Of a DNA stretch of 64,000 nucleotides, positions 16,243-25,329 are shown piece by piece. Positions within the stretch are counted from its first letter, which is position 1. Every line of letters starts with the position of its first letter. This stretch comes from Propioniciclava tarda (lineage in GTDB: Bacteria > Actinomycetota > Actinomycetes > Propionibacteriales > Propionibacteriaceae): positions 44,332 to 108,331 of the forward strand of contig NZ_FXTL01000009.1 in NCBI RefSeq assembly GCF_900182665.1. Reading direction: 5' to 3'. Under the pieces are notes generated by a model. That model was not told the DNA's origin. It ran no database searches and worked only from the letters and a program-made list of their open reading frames with translations. A program made the translations under genes and the position numbers.

Positions 16243-17583
16243 ATGCTGCAGTCGTTCCGCCACACGCCCGAGTACCTGAGCACGATGGCCGACGGCACGG
16301 TCAAGCAGCTCAACCCGTTCAGCGGCACCGAGGTCTGGACGGTTCCCGGGCGCGGCAACCGTCCGCTGGGCATCATGACCGCAGACCCGAAGCCGCTGGA
16401 CCCGGCCGATCACGCCCGGCACTGCGCCTTTTGCGCCGAGCGCTACCTGGAGACGCCGCCTGAGAAGTCGCGGGTGGTCCAGCACGAGGACGGCCGTTAC
16501 GAGACCCTCTACCGGCTGCCTGCGGCCAACCTGTTCGATACGGTCGCTGAATTTCGACGCATCCCGAACCTGTTCGAGATCCTGAGCTTCGACTACTGGA
16601 ACGCCAACTACGGCTACGTCCTGCCCGACCGGATCGCCGAGCGCAAGGCCGCCTACCTCGCAGACCCGAAGGGGCTCGCCCACGTCCTGGCCGTGATCGA
16701 CAACAAGCTCAAGGCGTCCGGCAAGACGCCGGCGCAGATCGACGAACTGAGCGTCGAGGAGAAGGTCGCGGCGGCGTCCGGATTCTTCGGCGGCGGCCAC
16801 GACGTCATCGTCGCGCGCCGGCACTATGTCGACGGGGCTACGGACGATACGCAAACGGCGGCGTCCGGAACCCTCACGATGGACGAGCATCACCAGTTCA
16901 CCGCCTTCACGATCGACGGGATCAAGGGCCTGTACGACCTCAACCGGTACGCCCGGTACGTGGCCGTTTTCCAGAACTGGCTGAAACCCGCGGGGGCGTC
17001 CTTCGACCACCTGCACAAGCAGCTGGTGGCGATCGACGAGCGGGGCGTCCAGCACGAGAACGCGCTGATGCGGCTGCGCGGCAACCCCAACGTCTTCAAC
17101 GAGGATGCGGTGAATTACGCGTCCTACAAGAACCTGGTGATCGCCGAGAACGAGCACGCGATCATGTTCGCCGGCTTCGGGCATCGCTACCCGACGATCG
17201 AGATCTACTCCAAGAGCGAGACGTCCGACCCGTGGGAGCAGACGGACGCCGAGGTGCGTGGGATGTCCGACCTGATTCACGCCGCCCACGCGGCGACCGG
17301 CGTCGACGTGCCGTGCAACGAGGAGTGGCACTACCGGCCGGCGGACGTCGACCTCGCGATGCCCTGGCGCGTCATGCTCAAGTGGCGGGTGTCGACGCTG
17401 GCCGGCTTCGAAGGTGCGACGAAGATCTACCTGAACACGATCGATCCGGCGAACGTGCGCGACCGCGTCGTCAACAAACTGTTCGCGCTGCGGGCGCAGG
17501 GCAAGGTCGCCGAGAACCTCCAGATCGCGTTCGAGGCGGCGTGCCGCCCGAACTGCCTGCGCTACAACAAGGTGGCGCGCTGA
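16243..17583 (+). CDS. DUF4921 family (HIT/GalT-like) protein
   Basis: This 446-residue protein resembles galactose-1-phosphate uridylyltransferase-like members of the HIT superfamily. CAFCAERYLETPPE offers a zinc-binding-type Cys pair, and GASFDHLHKQLVAID matches the H-x-H core used for nucleotidyl transfer. Near the end, EEWHYRPADVDLAMPWRVMLKWR and KIYLNTIDPANVRDRVVNKL are characteristic of DUF4921. A nucleotidyltransferase or hydrolase role is inferred. TAGCGT at 16208-16213 could be the -10, leaving a short leader with AGGACCACC before ATG 16243. The gene stands alone. Confidence 0.8.
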   Translation: MLQSFRHTPEYLSTMADGTVKQLNPFSGTEVWTVPGRGNRPLGIMTADPKPLDPADHARHCAFCAERYLETPPEKSRVVQHEDGRYETLYRLPAANLFDTVAEFRRIPNLFEILSFDYWNANYGYVLPDRIAERKAAYLADPKGLAHVLAVIDNKLKASGKTPAQIDELSVEEKVAAASGFFGGGHDVIVARRHYVDGATDDTQTAASGTLTMDEHHQFTAFTIDGIKGLYDLNRYARYVAVFQNWLKPAGASFDHLHKQLVAIDERGVQHENALMRLRGNPNVFNEDAVNYASYKNLVIAENEHAIMFAGFGHRYPTIEIYSKSETSDPWEQTDAEVRGMSDLIHAAHAATGVDVPCNEEWHYRPADVDLAMPWRVMLKWRVSTLAGFEGATKIYLNTIDPANVRDRVVNKLFALRAQGKVAENLQIAFEAACRPNCLRYNKVAR

Positions 17584-17661
17584 TCAGAGCTCGGCGACGA
17601 GCGGCGTCGCGGCGGTGGCCAGGATGACCACGATCGCGACAAGGCAGAAGATGATCGTCAT
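17584..17661 (-). CDS. Possible 25-residue single-helix membrane peptide
   Basis: A minus-strand ATG at 17661 opens a 25-codon frame starting MTIIFCLVAIVVILATAATP and ending VAEL, almost entirely one hydrophobic helix. It starts convergent to the DUF4921 gene and ends just past that gene's stop. There is no clear ribosome site, so it may be chance; high hydrophobicity in a GC-rich genome is the only support. Confidence 0.3.
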   Translation of the reverse strand: MTIIFCLVAIVVILATAATPLVAEL

Positions 17662-17811
17662 CGCTCAAGGGTGCGCGGCGGTGGGGGTCCGCACCATCGT
17701 CCTGCAGGACCGTTCTTGATCAGTCCCTGGGCCTATTCGGCGTCTCGCGCCGTGCAGTGATCGCGGTCGGCAGTCCTGGCGCCAGAGGCGAGGTCAGGTC
17801 CGGACGCCGCC

Positions 17812-18669
17812 TCAGGAGCCGGCTGCTTGGCCGATCAAGGCCGTCATCGCGGACGCCAGCGCGGCGGCGTCCGGACGCCCGCGCAGCGGCTCCCCGACCA
17901 CGAGCCGCGGGCGGATGGTCCGGTCGCGGAGGAGGATCTGCAGGGTCGCCGCCGCGAGTTCGCGGTCGTCGCGGGTGCGCTGGCGCCGGGCCAGCGGCGA
18001 GCGCAGCGCCCGCTGCGAGACGACGCCCTCCACAGCTACCGGGACCACGACCGTGCCCGGCACCAACCGCGCCAGTAGCTCGGGACTCCGCGACCAGGAC
18101 GCGAGCGCGGCTACGGCGTCCGCCCTTCTCAACGCGGGGTCGGGCTCGATCTCGCCCGCGGGGAAGGTCAGCACGGCGCCCCCGGAGCGCAGGTGGTCGG
18201 CCGCCCGCCGGACGAGGCTGCCGCGGTGGCCGACCGACTCCCCGACGTAGAGCAGGTGCGCGGCGAGATGGGGGACGGCGCGCAGGAACGGCCGGTCCAG
18301 GGCGAGCACCTTGAGGTCGCGGCGCACCGCCAGGGACGCCATCACGGCCGGGGTGTCGACGGTGCCCGGGTGGTTCGCGACGACCACCAGCGCCCCCTCG
18401 GCCGGGATACGCTCCAGCCCGCTGTACGCGACCGGGCCCGAGTAGACGCGCAGCAATTGATCTGCGCCGGCGGCGAGGCCGAGGCGCCCGATGAGCTCGT
18501 CGGCGTCCTCAATCTCGCGGCGAAACCGCCGTGCCAACGGCATCAGCCCTAGCCGGAAGGCGGCACGGGCGGCGCGCGGGCGTCCGGCGGCGAGGCCTTT
18601 GACGGCATCGTCCAGCGTCGTCTTCAGCAGGACCTCGTGGTCGCGCCGATCCGGCGCCGGATGGGGCAC
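17812..18669 (-). CDS. 1-acyl-glycerol-3-phosphate acyltransferase-like (PlsC) protein
   Basis: The 285-residue protein has the PlsC acyltransferase motifs: VVVANHPGTVDTPAVMA (the HX4D-type catalytic block), GESVGHRGSLVRRAADHLRSGGAVLTFPAGEIEPDP (the glycerol-phosphate-binding FPEG-like block, here FPAGE), and VVPVAVEGVVS. It would transfer an acyl chain to a lysophospholipid or glycolipid at the membrane. There is no obvious membrane helix beyond a mid-protein hydrophobic segment. It is divergent from the ABC exporter operon, separated by about 110 bp that must hold both promoters. Confidence 0.85.
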   Translation of the reverse strand: MPHPAPDRRDHEVLLKTTLDDAVKGLAAGRPRAARAAFRLGLMPLARRFRREIEDADELIGRLGLAAGADQLLRVYSGPVAYSGLERIPAEGALVVVANHPGTVDTPAVMASLAVRRDLKVLALDRPFLRAVPHLAAHLLYVGESVGHRGSLVRRAADHLRSGGAVLTFPAGEIEPDPALRRADAVAALASWSRSPELLARLVPGTVVVPVAVEGVVSQRALRSPLARRQRTRDDRELAAATLQILLRDRTIRPRLVVGEPLRGRPDAAALASAMTALIGQAAGS

Positions 18670-18778
18670 GGGGCGAGCGTAGGCGACGGCGTCCGGTCTG
18701 GTCCCGGAACTGAAGACTGAATCGGATGCCGCAGCCTCGGGTTAAGAAATGTCGGAGGCCGGGTTTAGGTTGCTGGAT

Positions 18779-19699
18779 GTGTCTGTGATCCACGCGTCCG
18801 AGCTGCGGAAGAACTACGGCGACTTCGCTGCCGTCGACGGCATCTCGTTCGATGTCGCGCCGGGGGAGTCGTTCGGGCTGCTCGGGCCGAACGGCGCCGG
18901 CAAGTCGACGACCATGCGGATGATCGGTGGGACGCTGCTGCGCACGTCAGGCACGTTGGAGGTGCTGGGGCTCGACCCCGAGACCCGCGGGCCCGAGGTG
19001 CGGGCGTCGCTGGGTGTGGTGCCGCAGTCCGACAACCTGGACGAGGAGCTGCGCGCCCGCGACAACCTGATCGTCTACGGGCGCTACTTCGGCCTGCCGC
19101 TGTCGTACCTGAAACCGAAGGCCGACGAGCTGCTCGAGTTCGCCCAGCTGACCGAAAAGGCGAACGCGAAGGTGAACTCGCTGTCGGGAGGCATGAAGCG
19201 CCGCCTCACGATCGCGCGCGGGCTGGTCAACGAGCCGCGGGTGCTGCTGCTGGACGAGCCGACCACGGGGCTGGATCCGCAGGCGCGGCACATTCTCTGG
19301 GACCGGCTGTTCCGCCTCAAAGAGCAAGGCGTCACCCTGGTGGTGACGACCCACTTCATGGACGAGGCCGAGCAGCTCTGCGACCGCCTCGTCGTCATGG
19401 ACCACGGCCAGATCGTCGCCGAGGGCTCCCCGTCGTCACTGATCAAGCAGTACAGCAGCCGCGAGGTGGCGGAGGTCCGGTTCGGGTCCGAGCGCAACGC
19501 CGCGATGGTGGACGAGCTGCGCGACCTCGCCGGGCGCATCGAGGTGCTGCCCGATCGCATCCTGATGTACGCCGACGATGGCGAAGGGCTGTTGGAAGAG
19601 GTGCATCGCCGGGGGCTCAACCCGGTGACGTCGCTGGTCCGGAGGTCGTCGCTGGAGGACGTGTTCCTCCGCCTGACCGGACGGAGCCTCATTGACTAG
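18779..19699 (+). CDS. ABC-2 exporter ATP-binding protein (NodI/DrrA-like)
   Basis: The 306-residue ATPase has Walker A GPNGAGKSTT, the Q-loop in VVPQSDNLDEELRARDNL, the ABC signature LSGGMKRRL, Walker B VLLLDEPTTGLDP and the switch His in VVTTHFMDEAEQL. The C-terminal extension (LRDLAGRIEVLPDRILMYADDGE...SLVRRSSLEDVFLRLTGR) is typical of DrrA/NodI exporters for drugs, oligosaccharides or lipids. GTG 18779 is chosen because TAGGTT ends 7 nt upstream (leaderless). An alternative ATG at 18749 has no RBS. Two permease genes follow on the same strand. Confidence 0.92.
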   Translation: MSVIHASELRKNYGDFAAVDGISFDVAPGESFGLLGPNGAGKSTTMRMIGGTLLRTSGTLEVLGLDPETRGPEVRASLGVVPQSDNLDEELRARDNLIVYGRYFGLPLSYLKPKADELLEFAQLTEKANAKVNSLSGGMKRRLTIARGLVNEPRVLLLDEPTTGLDPQARHILWDRLFRLKEQGVTLVVTTHFMDEAEQLCDRLVVMDHGQIVAEGSPSSLIKQYSSREVAEVRFGSERNAAMVDELRDLAGRIEVLPDRILMYADDGEGLLEEVHRRGLNPVTSLVRRSSLEDVFLRLTGRSLID

Positions 19700-19755
19700 G
19701 TCTTTCGTCCGGACGCCGACGCGTCCGCTGGGCGTTTCGTCGGGCGGAATGGGGT

Positions 19756-19873
19756 TTCGACAGGCTCAGCCATCGGGTGGAGTTGGGCTTCGACAGGCTC
19801 AGCCATCGGGTCTTTCTTGCGTGTTCCGTCGTTCCCTGAGCTGGTCCACCCGTTCCCTGAGCTTGTCGAAGGG
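19756..19873. repeat. Cluster of TTCGACAGGCTCAG repeats
   Basis: Two copies of TTCGACAGGCTCAGCC lie 33 bp apart (19756-19771 and 19789-19804) inside a 33-bp tandem unit, followed by CCCTGAGCTTGTCGAAGGG in inverse orientation (19855-19873) and a partial CCCTGAGCTGGTCCA. They fill the gap between the ATPase and first permease genes. Confidence 0.75.
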
Positions 19874-19896
19874 CCGCTCCGTTGCGGGAGGCGGCC

Positions 19897-20754
19897 GTGG
19901 CTGAGCCAACGACCGCGACGGCGTCCGAGGTCGCGACGGTGGTGGGGACGGGCGGGGTGGATCATGCGGCCCTTGCTGCGCGGTCCCGCGTCTGGGGGGC
20001 ACTCCACGTCGCGCAGCGGCAATGGGTCAACGAGATCCCGTTCATCCACATCGTGCTGCTGACGGCGCTGGGAAATCCGATCATCTACCTGGCGGCGATG
20101 GGCATCGGATTGGGGGCGCTGGTCACCTCGCAGGTGGCAGGGGTCCCGTACCTGATCTTTGTGGCCCCAGCGCTCCTGGTTTCGACGGTGGCCACCAGCG
20201 GAGCCGGCTGGGGCACGTGGCCGATCATGGGCGGCTTCAAGTGGGAGAAGAACTACTTCGCGGCGTCCGCCACCTCTGTCACGCCGGGGCAGATCGCCCT
20301 CGGCGAAACGATCGGAATGACCGCGCGGCTGATCCTGCAGGGGGCTGCGTTCTGGGTCCTCGGGCTGCCGTTCAACGCCTGGCACAGTCCCTGGTCGGTG
20401 CTGACGGTGCCGATCGCGATGCTGGCTGGGCTGGCATTCTTCGCGCCGCTGGCCGCGTACTCGGCGACGATCGAGGACGAGGGCATCCAGTTCAACCTGA
20501 TCAACCGGATCATCGTGATGCCGATGTTCCTGTTCGCCGGCACGTTCTTCCCGCTCGACGTGATGCCCATCTACCTGCAGTGGATCGGCTGGATCTCGCC
20601 CATGTGGCACGGCACCCAGCTGGCGCGGGTGGCGGCCTTCGGCATGGCGTACCCGCTCGAGGGCGTCGTCGCACATCTGCTGGTGCTGGTGGCCTACGTC
20701 GCAGTCGGACTCGTCCTGATGCGCCGCAACTTCTTCCGGAGGTTGACCAAGTGA
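19897..20754 (+). CDS. ABC-2 type exporter permease 1
   Basis: The 285-residue permease has a cytoplasmic N-terminus and six hydrophobic segments, starting near IHIVLLTALGNPIIYLAAMGIGLG. 'NRIIVMPMFLFAGTFFPLDVMPIYLQWIGWISPMWHGTQLAR' matches the ABC-2 signature of NodJ/DrrB permeases. GTG 19897 follows GCGGGAGGCGG; the upstream ATG-in-frame extension is only five codons and covers the ribosome site. Its stop overlaps the next permease start by 4 bp (GTGA). The pair would form a heterodimeric channel with the ATPase; the cargo is unknown. Confidence 0.9.
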   Translation: MAEPTTATASEVATVVGTGGVDHAALAARSRVWGALHVAQRQWVNEIPFIHIVLLTALGNPIIYLAAMGIGLGALVTSQVAGVPYLIFVAPALLVSTVATSGAGWGTWPIMGGFKWEKNYFAASATSVTPGQIALGETIGMTARLILQGAAFWVLGLPFNAWHSPWSVLTVPIAMLAGLAFFAPLAAYSATIEDEGIQFNLINRIIVMPMFLFAGTFFPLDVMPIYLQWIGWISPMWHGTQLARVAAFGMAYPLEGVVAHLLVLVAYVAVGLVLMRRNFFRRLTK

Positions 20755-21584
20755 GCGCGATCATGGGTCCGACCCTGGAGCGGCTGCGGCGGCGTCCACC
20801 CACAGTGGCGGCTCTGTACGCGGGCAACGCGCGGGCCGTCATCGAACGGGGCTTCCGGGTGATCCGCAACGCGAACTGGGCGGTCATCGCGACCGGGTTC
20901 TTCGAGCCCGTGTTCTACCTGCTCGCGATGGGCGTCGGCATGGGCGCGCTGGTGGGCGGGGTGCCGGGGCCGGACGGGCGTCCGATCTCGTACGCGATGT
21001 ACATCGCGCCGGCGCTGCTGGCGACGTCCGCGATGAACGGGGCGATTTACGACGGCGTCCACAACGTGTTCTTCAAGCTCAAGTACGGACGCCTCTACGA
21101 AGGCATGCTCGCCACCGCCCTCGGTCCGATGGACGTCGCGCTCGGCGAGATCTTCATGGCGCTGTTCCGGGGCTTCCTGTACGCCGTGGGGTTCTTGGCA
21201 GTGCTCGGGGTGATGGGCCTGGTCACGTCGTGGTGGGCCCTAGCGATGCTGCCGGTGGCGCTGCTGATCGCGCTCGGATTCGCGTCCCTGGGCATGGCTG
21301 CCACGAGCTACATGAAGGGCTTCCAGCAGCTCGACCTGGTGCCCTTCGTGCTGCTTCCGATGTTCCTGTTCTCGGCGACGCTCTACCCGATCACGGTGTA
21401 CCCCGGCTGGGTCCAGGCGCTGATCATGGCGCTGCCGCTGTGGCACGGGGTTGAGCTGATGCGGCAACTCTCCGTCGGCTACTTCGACGGCCGCACGGCC
21501 GTGCACATCCTGTACTTCGTGGCGATGAGCGTGATCGGCGTCACGGTCGTGACCTTGCGCCTTCGGAAGCTCTTCCTGCGCTGA
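20751..21584 (+). CDS. ABC-2 type exporter permease 2
   Basis: The 277-residue permease is a homologue of its upstream neighbour, with six membrane segments, 'NANWAVIATGFFEPVFYLLAMGVGMGALVG' and the ABC-2 motif 'LVPFVLLPMFLFSATLYPITVYPGWVQALIMALPLWHGVELMR'. GTG 20751 overlaps the preceding TGA. The later ATG (MGPTLERL) is possible but would lose the coupling. Being encoded directly after permease 1 suggests a heterodimer. A perfect 13-bp hairpin after the stop ends the operon. Confidence 0.9.
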   Translation: MSAIMGPTLERLRRRPPTVAALYAGNARAVIERGFRVIRNANWAVIATGFFEPVFYLLAMGVGMGALVGGVPGPDGRPISYAMYIAPALLATSAMNGAIYDGVHNVFFKLKYGRLYEGMLATALGPMDVALGEIFMALFRGFLYAVGFLAVLGVMGLVTSWWALAMLPVALLIALGFASLGMAATSYMKGFQQLDLVPFVLLPMFLFSATLYPITVYPGWVQALIMALPLWHGVELMRQLSVGYFDGRTAVHILYFVAMSVIGVTVVTLRLRKLFLR

Positions 21585-21603
21585 GCGTGGCACGCCGCAC
21601 GCC

Positions 21604-21634
21604 GACGGCCGACGCCACGAGGGCGTCGGCCGTC
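21604..21634 (+). terminator. Terminator-like hairpin after the ABC exporter operon
   Basis: GACGGCCGACGCC (21604-21616) pairs perfectly with GGCGTCGGCCGTC (21622-21634) around a 5-nt loop. There is no T-run, as is common in high-GC actinobacteria. It lies between convergent genes, so it could serve both directions. Confidence 0.6.
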
Positions 21635-21648
21635 AACCTGGGGATGGG

Positions 21649-22494
21649 CTAAACAGCGAGAGGTCGAAGGCTGTTGCCGGTGCGGGTCGCCGTAGCCACG
21701 GCCGCAAACTGCTGAGCCGGAGGCGTGGTCGACGACGGGCTGGAGGCGGCTGGAACCACCGCGGCCGTCTGCTGCGTGGCCGCGTCCGCGGCGACCTTCG
21801 CCTTCTCGGCCTCGGTCGTGGCAACCGGTTGCGGGACCACCTCGTTGCCCACGGGGCTGTTCTTGGTGAGTCCGGTGCGCTGCACCCGCTCGGCCCCGAT
21901 CCCGGCCAGGCGGGTCGCCTCCGCCGCGGTGCTCGCAGCGGTGCCGCGCGGCAGGGTCACGGTCACGGAGACCAGGACGTCGCCGACCAGCCGTGAATGC
22001 GCCGCCGTGAAGGAGCCGAATCCGTCGCGCCACGTCGCCCCGAAGTCGGTCGCGGACTTCTCGACGACCTTGAAGGCGGTCAGGTTCAGCGCGCCAAAGC
22101 GGCAGGCGCCGGTGTCGTTCTGGAGGTCCGTCAGGGCCTTCTTGCCGTCCGCCCAGATCGTGACGATCTCGATCACAGACACCTGAGGATCGTTGGACGC
22201 CGGGCTCGAACCCCACAGCCACTGGCGTCCGCCGAGCGGCATCGGCTCGTTGCCGGTGGAGCCGTTGTCCGTGGAATCGCAGTACTGCCCGTCGGCCGCC
22301 GGTTGGAGCGCGTAGGAGCCCGAGTCGAAGCCGAGTGTCATCTTGGTCTTGAAGTCCGGGACCTTCAGCGACACCGAGTTCGACACGGTGATCGACGTGG
22401 AGGGGGCCGCGTGGGCCGAGGTCGCGGCTGCGGGGCCGGCGACGAGAGCGAGGGCCAGCGCGAGGCCAGCGACGGTGCGGGGTTTGATCGTCAT
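21649..22494 (-). CDS. Secreted protein, unknown function
   Basis: The 281-residue protein has a signal peptide (TIKPRTVAGLALALALVAGPAA with cleavage near AHA-A at residue ~29). The mature region has two Cys (QYCDSTDNG and GACRFG) that could pair, a beta-rich middle ('VSVIEIVTIWADGKKALTDLQNDTG'), and a C-terminal Ala/Pro/Thr/Ser-rich tail from about residue 215, probably disordered or wall-spanning. No LPxTG signal or family was recognised. It is divergent from the FAD oxidoreductase gene; palindromic repeat copy 2 lies between them. Confidence 0.72.
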   Translation of the reverse strand: MTIKPRTVAGLALALALVAGPAAATSAHAAPSTSITVSNSVSLKVPDFKTKMTLGFDSGSYALQPAADGQYCDSTDNGSTGNEPMPLGGRQWLWGSSPASNDPQVSVIEIVTIWADGKKALTDLQNDTGACRFGALNLTAFKVVEKSATDFGATWRDGFGSFTAAHSRLVGDVLVSVTVTLPRGTAASTAAEATRLAGIGAERVQRTGLTKNSPVGNEVVPQPVATTEAEKAKVAADAATQQTAAVVPAASSPSSTTPPAQQFAAVATATRTGNSLRPLAV

Positions 22495-22680
22495 ACCCCC
22501 TTAACGCGCCGCAGCGGTGAATGGTTGGGTCCGGGTCGAGAATTCGAGCAGTATCGCCGGGAAGCGTCCTCGTCCGCGCGTCGCGCGGAGGGCACACGCT
22601 TGAGCAGGTCCGGGCGTCACGACGGGTACGTACGACCGGTGCGCCCGGAGCCGCAAGGGCGTTCGCCCCTCATCTGGACG

Positions 22681-22762
22681 AACCCGGTTTTGCGCACTCT
22701 CAACGTCTTCTCCCGCGCGTCCAGGTCACTCACGAGCGGTGAGAGCGCTCTAGCCCGGGTTG
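22681..22762. repeat. 82-84 bp palindromic repeat, copy 2
   Basis: Arms AACCCGGTTTTGCGCACTCT...CAACG and ...GTGAGAGCGCTCTAGCCCGG..TTG span 82 bp between divergent genes. The right end abuts the TACAGT -10 region of the FAD oxidoreductase gene. Confidence 0.85.
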
Positions 22763-22788
22763 TCGCTTCGGCCCCTACAGTTCAGCCC

Positions 22789-24195
22789 ATGCCAGCCGTG
22801 GACCCCTATCGCCCCGTCAGCCTGTGGCTCGACCAACTCGACGAGGCGCTGACGCCGCGTCCGTCGCTGCCGGGCCATCGGGACGCCGACGTCGCGATCA
22901 TCGGCGCCGGCTACACCGGGCTGTGGACCGCCTACCACCTGCTGGCGATCGACCCCACCCTGCGAGTGGTGCTCCTGGAGTCCGAGATCGCCGGCTTCGG
23001 CGCGTCCGGCCGCAACGGCGGCTGGTGCTCGGCGATCTTCCCCGCCTCCCTGGCCAAGGTCGCGCGGGTGGCGACGCGCGCCGGGGCGTCCGACGGCCGC
23101 GAAGCGGCGAAACGATTGCAGCGGACGCTCCACGACCTCGTCCCCGACATCGGGCGCATCGCGGCGTCCGAGGGGATCGACTGCTCGTTCGTCCAGGGCG
23201 GCTACCTGAGCGTGGCGCGCAACCCGGCTCAACTCGCCCGCGCCCGCGCCGAGGTCGCGGAGGCGTCCGACTGGGGCTTCGGCGACGACCACGAGCTACT
23301 GGACGCGTCCGGCGTCGAGCGCCACGCGCGCGTTGCGGGTGCGCTCGGCGGAACCTGGACGCCGCACTGTGCGGCCCTCGATCCGGCGCGGCTGGTCCGT
23401 GGGCTGGCGCGGGCGGTCGAGGGGCGCGGGGCAACGATCTACGAGCAGACGACGGTGCAAGGCTTCGGTCCGGGACTGGTCGTCACCGATCGCGGGCTCG
23501 TCCGGGCCGAGCGGGTGATCCTGGCGACCGAGGGATACACCGCGGCGCTGGCCGGGCAGCAGCGTCGCATCGCGCCCATCTACTCGCTGATGACCGCGAC
23601 CGAGCCGCTGCCCGAGTCGGTGTGGAGCGAGATCGGTCTCGCGGGGCGTCCGACGTTCAACGACGGGCGGCACTTGGTGGTCTACGGCCAACGCACCGCG
23701 GACGGACGCATCGCGTTCGGCGGGCGCGGTGCCCCGTACCACTTCGGGTCGCGGGTGAGCCGGGCGTTCGACCAGAACCCGGGCGTCCACGCGATGCTGC
23801 AGGGGACCCTTCGTGAGCTGTTCCCGGCGCTCCGCGACGTGTCGTTCACGCACACCTGGGGCGGCAACCTGGGCGTGCCGCGGGACTGGTTCCCGACCGC
23901 GACCTTCGACCCGAGGACCGGGCTCGGCTTCGCCGGCGGCTACGTGGGGGATGGCGTGTCGACGTCGGCACTGGCCGGACGCACGCTGGCGGCGCTCATG
24001 ACCGGCGACGATCCGGACGCCCTGGGCTCGCTGCCGATCGCGAACCACCGCAGCCCTTCGTGGGAGCCGGAGCCGTTCAGATGGCTGGGCGTCAACGGGG
24101 TGACGGCCGTGATGACGAGGGCGGACGCGTCCGAGGCACGCACCGGACGCCCGTCGCGTGCGGCGTCCGCGTTCTGGAAGTTGGTCGGCGAATAG
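22789..24195 (+). CDS. FAD-dependent amine/amino-acid oxidoreductase (DAO family)
   Basis: This 468-residue flavoprotein is like PuuB/glycine-oxidase relatives. It has the dinucleotide-binding motif DVAIIGAGYTGLWTAYHL then the ribose-binding Glu (VVLLESE), GFGASGRNGGWCSA typical of the gamma-glutamylputrescine oxidoreductase-like group, and C-terminal GLGFAGGYVGDGVSTSALAGRTLAALM, which closes the FAD site. It would oxidise a secondary amine or D-/cyclic amino acid; the substrate is not identifiable. ATG 22789 sits 7 nt after TACAGT, another apparent leaderless start. Confidence 0.87.
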   Translation: MPAVDPYRPVSLWLDQLDEALTPRPSLPGHRDADVAIIGAGYTGLWTAYHLLAIDPTLRVVLLESEIAGFGASGRNGGWCSAIFPASLAKVARVATRAGASDGREAAKRLQRTLHDLVPDIGRIAASEGIDCSFVQGGYLSVARNPAQLARARAEVAEASDWGFGDDHELLDASGVERHARVAGALGGTWTPHCAALDPARLVRGLARAVEGRGATIYEQTTVQGFGPGLVVTDRGLVRAERVILATEGYTAALAGQQRRIAPIYSLMTATEPLPESVWSEIGLAGRPTFNDGRHLVVYGQRTADGRIAFGGRGAPYHFGSRVSRAFDQNPGVHAMLQGTLRELFPALRDVSFTHTWGGNLGVPRDWFPTATFDPRTGLGFAGGYVGDGVSTSALAGRTLAALMTGDDPDALGSLPIANHRSPSWEPEPFRWLGVNGVTAVMTRADASEARTGRPSRAASAFWKLVGE

Positions 24196-24311
24196 CCCTT
24201 CGACAAGCTCAGGGACCGGTTGTTGCGCCTGTGCCGGTCGACGCTCGGGAGCGGCTGCGGTTCAGGGAGTGAGGCCTTCCTGGGGTCCCGTTGGCTGAGC
24301 TTGTCGAAGCC
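24196..24311. repeat. TTCGACAAGCTCAG repeat pair
   Basis: CCCTTCGACAAGCTCAGGGA (24196-24215) and its inverse GGCTGAGCTTGTCGAAGCC (24293-24311) bracket the 116-bp gap between two convergent genes, right up to the stop codon of the quinone oxidoreductase. Confidence 0.75.
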
Positions 24312-25283
24312 TCAGAAGGTCAGGACGATCTTGCCCACGTTCTCGCCGGACGCCAGCCACTCGTGCGCCTCGCGGACCCGCTCGATCGGGAAGCGGGTCT
24401 CACCGGCCAGGCGAATCTGTCCCGAAGAGATCAGGGGCCATACCTCATCCCGGACGCGCGCGCAGATCGCCGCCTTCTCGGCCGTCGGCCGGAAGCGCAG
24501 CGACGTGGCCGTCACCGTCCCGGCTTTGGAGAGCAGCTTGTTGAGGTTCAGCTCGCCCTTGATGCCGCCCTGAAGGCCGATGACGACGAGGCGTCCCAAC
24601 CGGGCGAGGGACGTGACGTTGGCGTCCAGGTACTTGGCGCCCATGACGTCGAGGATGACGTCCGCGCCGTGGCCCTCGGTGGCCTCGCGCAGGTGCGTGG
24701 GCCAGTCGTCGTGGTAGTCGATGGCGATGTCGGCGCCCAGCTCGCGGCACACCTCGAGCTTCTCCTCGGTGCCGGCGGTCGCCGCGACGGTGCAGCCGCG
24801 CGACTTCGCGTACTGGATGGCGAACGATCCGATGCCGCCCGCTCCACCGTGAACCAAGAAGGTCTCGCCGTCGGCCAGGCGCACGTGGTCCATGTTGGAG
24901 ATGACCGTCGCGGCCACCTCGAGCAGCCCGGCGGCGGTGATCAGGTCGACGCCCGGCGGCGGAGGGATGACCTGGCCGGCGTCCACCGCGACGTAGTCGG
25001 CGTAGCCGCCACCCGCGAGCAGCGCGACGCACGGGTCGCCGACCGACCAGCCGGTGACGTCCTCCCCGATCTCCTCGATATGCCCCGAGACCTCCAGGCC
25101 GATGATCTCGGACGTCCCCTTCGGCGGCGGGTAGTGCCCCTGGCGCTGCAGCAGGTCGGCGCGGTTCACCCCGGCGGCGGCGGTCCTGATGAGCACCTCG
25201 GCCGGCTTCAGGGTCGGCCGCTCGACGTCACCCACCGTCAGCACCTCGGGTCCACCGAACTGGGTCAACGTGATCGCGCGCAT
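24312..25283 (-). CDS. NADPH:quinone oxidoreductase-like medium-chain reductase
   Basis: The 323-residue zinc-independent MDR (QOR) protein starts MRAITLTQFGGPEVL. GVNRADLLQRQGHYPPP, then 'GLEVSGHIEEIG' form the catalytic domain, and FLVHGGAGGIGSFAIQYAKSRG is the NADPH Rossmann motif; 'HGADVILDVMGAKYLDANV' follows. The Cys/His zinc ligands of alcohol dehydrogenases are absent, as expected for QORs. I chose the internal ATG at 25283; the longer frame to 25319 reads into intergenic sequence. It reduces quinones or enones in the cytoplasm. Copy 3 of the palindromic repeat is 47 bp upstream. Confidence 0.92.
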   Translation of the reverse strand: MRAITLTQFGGPEVLTVGDVERPTLKPAEVLIRTAAAGVNRADLLQRQGHYPPPKGTSEIIGLEVSGHIEEIGEDVTGWSVGDPCVALLAGGGYADYVAVDAGQVIPPPPGVDLITAAGLLEVAATVISNMDHVRLADGETFLVHGGAGGIGSFAIQYAKSRGCTVAATAGTEEKLEVCRELGADIAIDYHDDWPTHLREATEGHGADVILDVMGAKYLDANVTSLARLGRLVVIGLQGGIKGELNLNKLLSKAGTVTATSLRFRPTAEKAAICARVRDEVWPLISSGQIRLAGETRFPIERVREAHEWLASGENVGKIVLTF

Positions 25284-25329
25284 GCCGCCAGACTGCCAGC
25301 CCCGGCCCGTTCGGGCCAACGGCGGCGCT

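Noticed and set aside
17584..17661. KdpF-like assignment of the 25-residue peptide
   Set aside because: No kdpABC genes are nearby, and the sequence lacks more than generic hydrophobicity.
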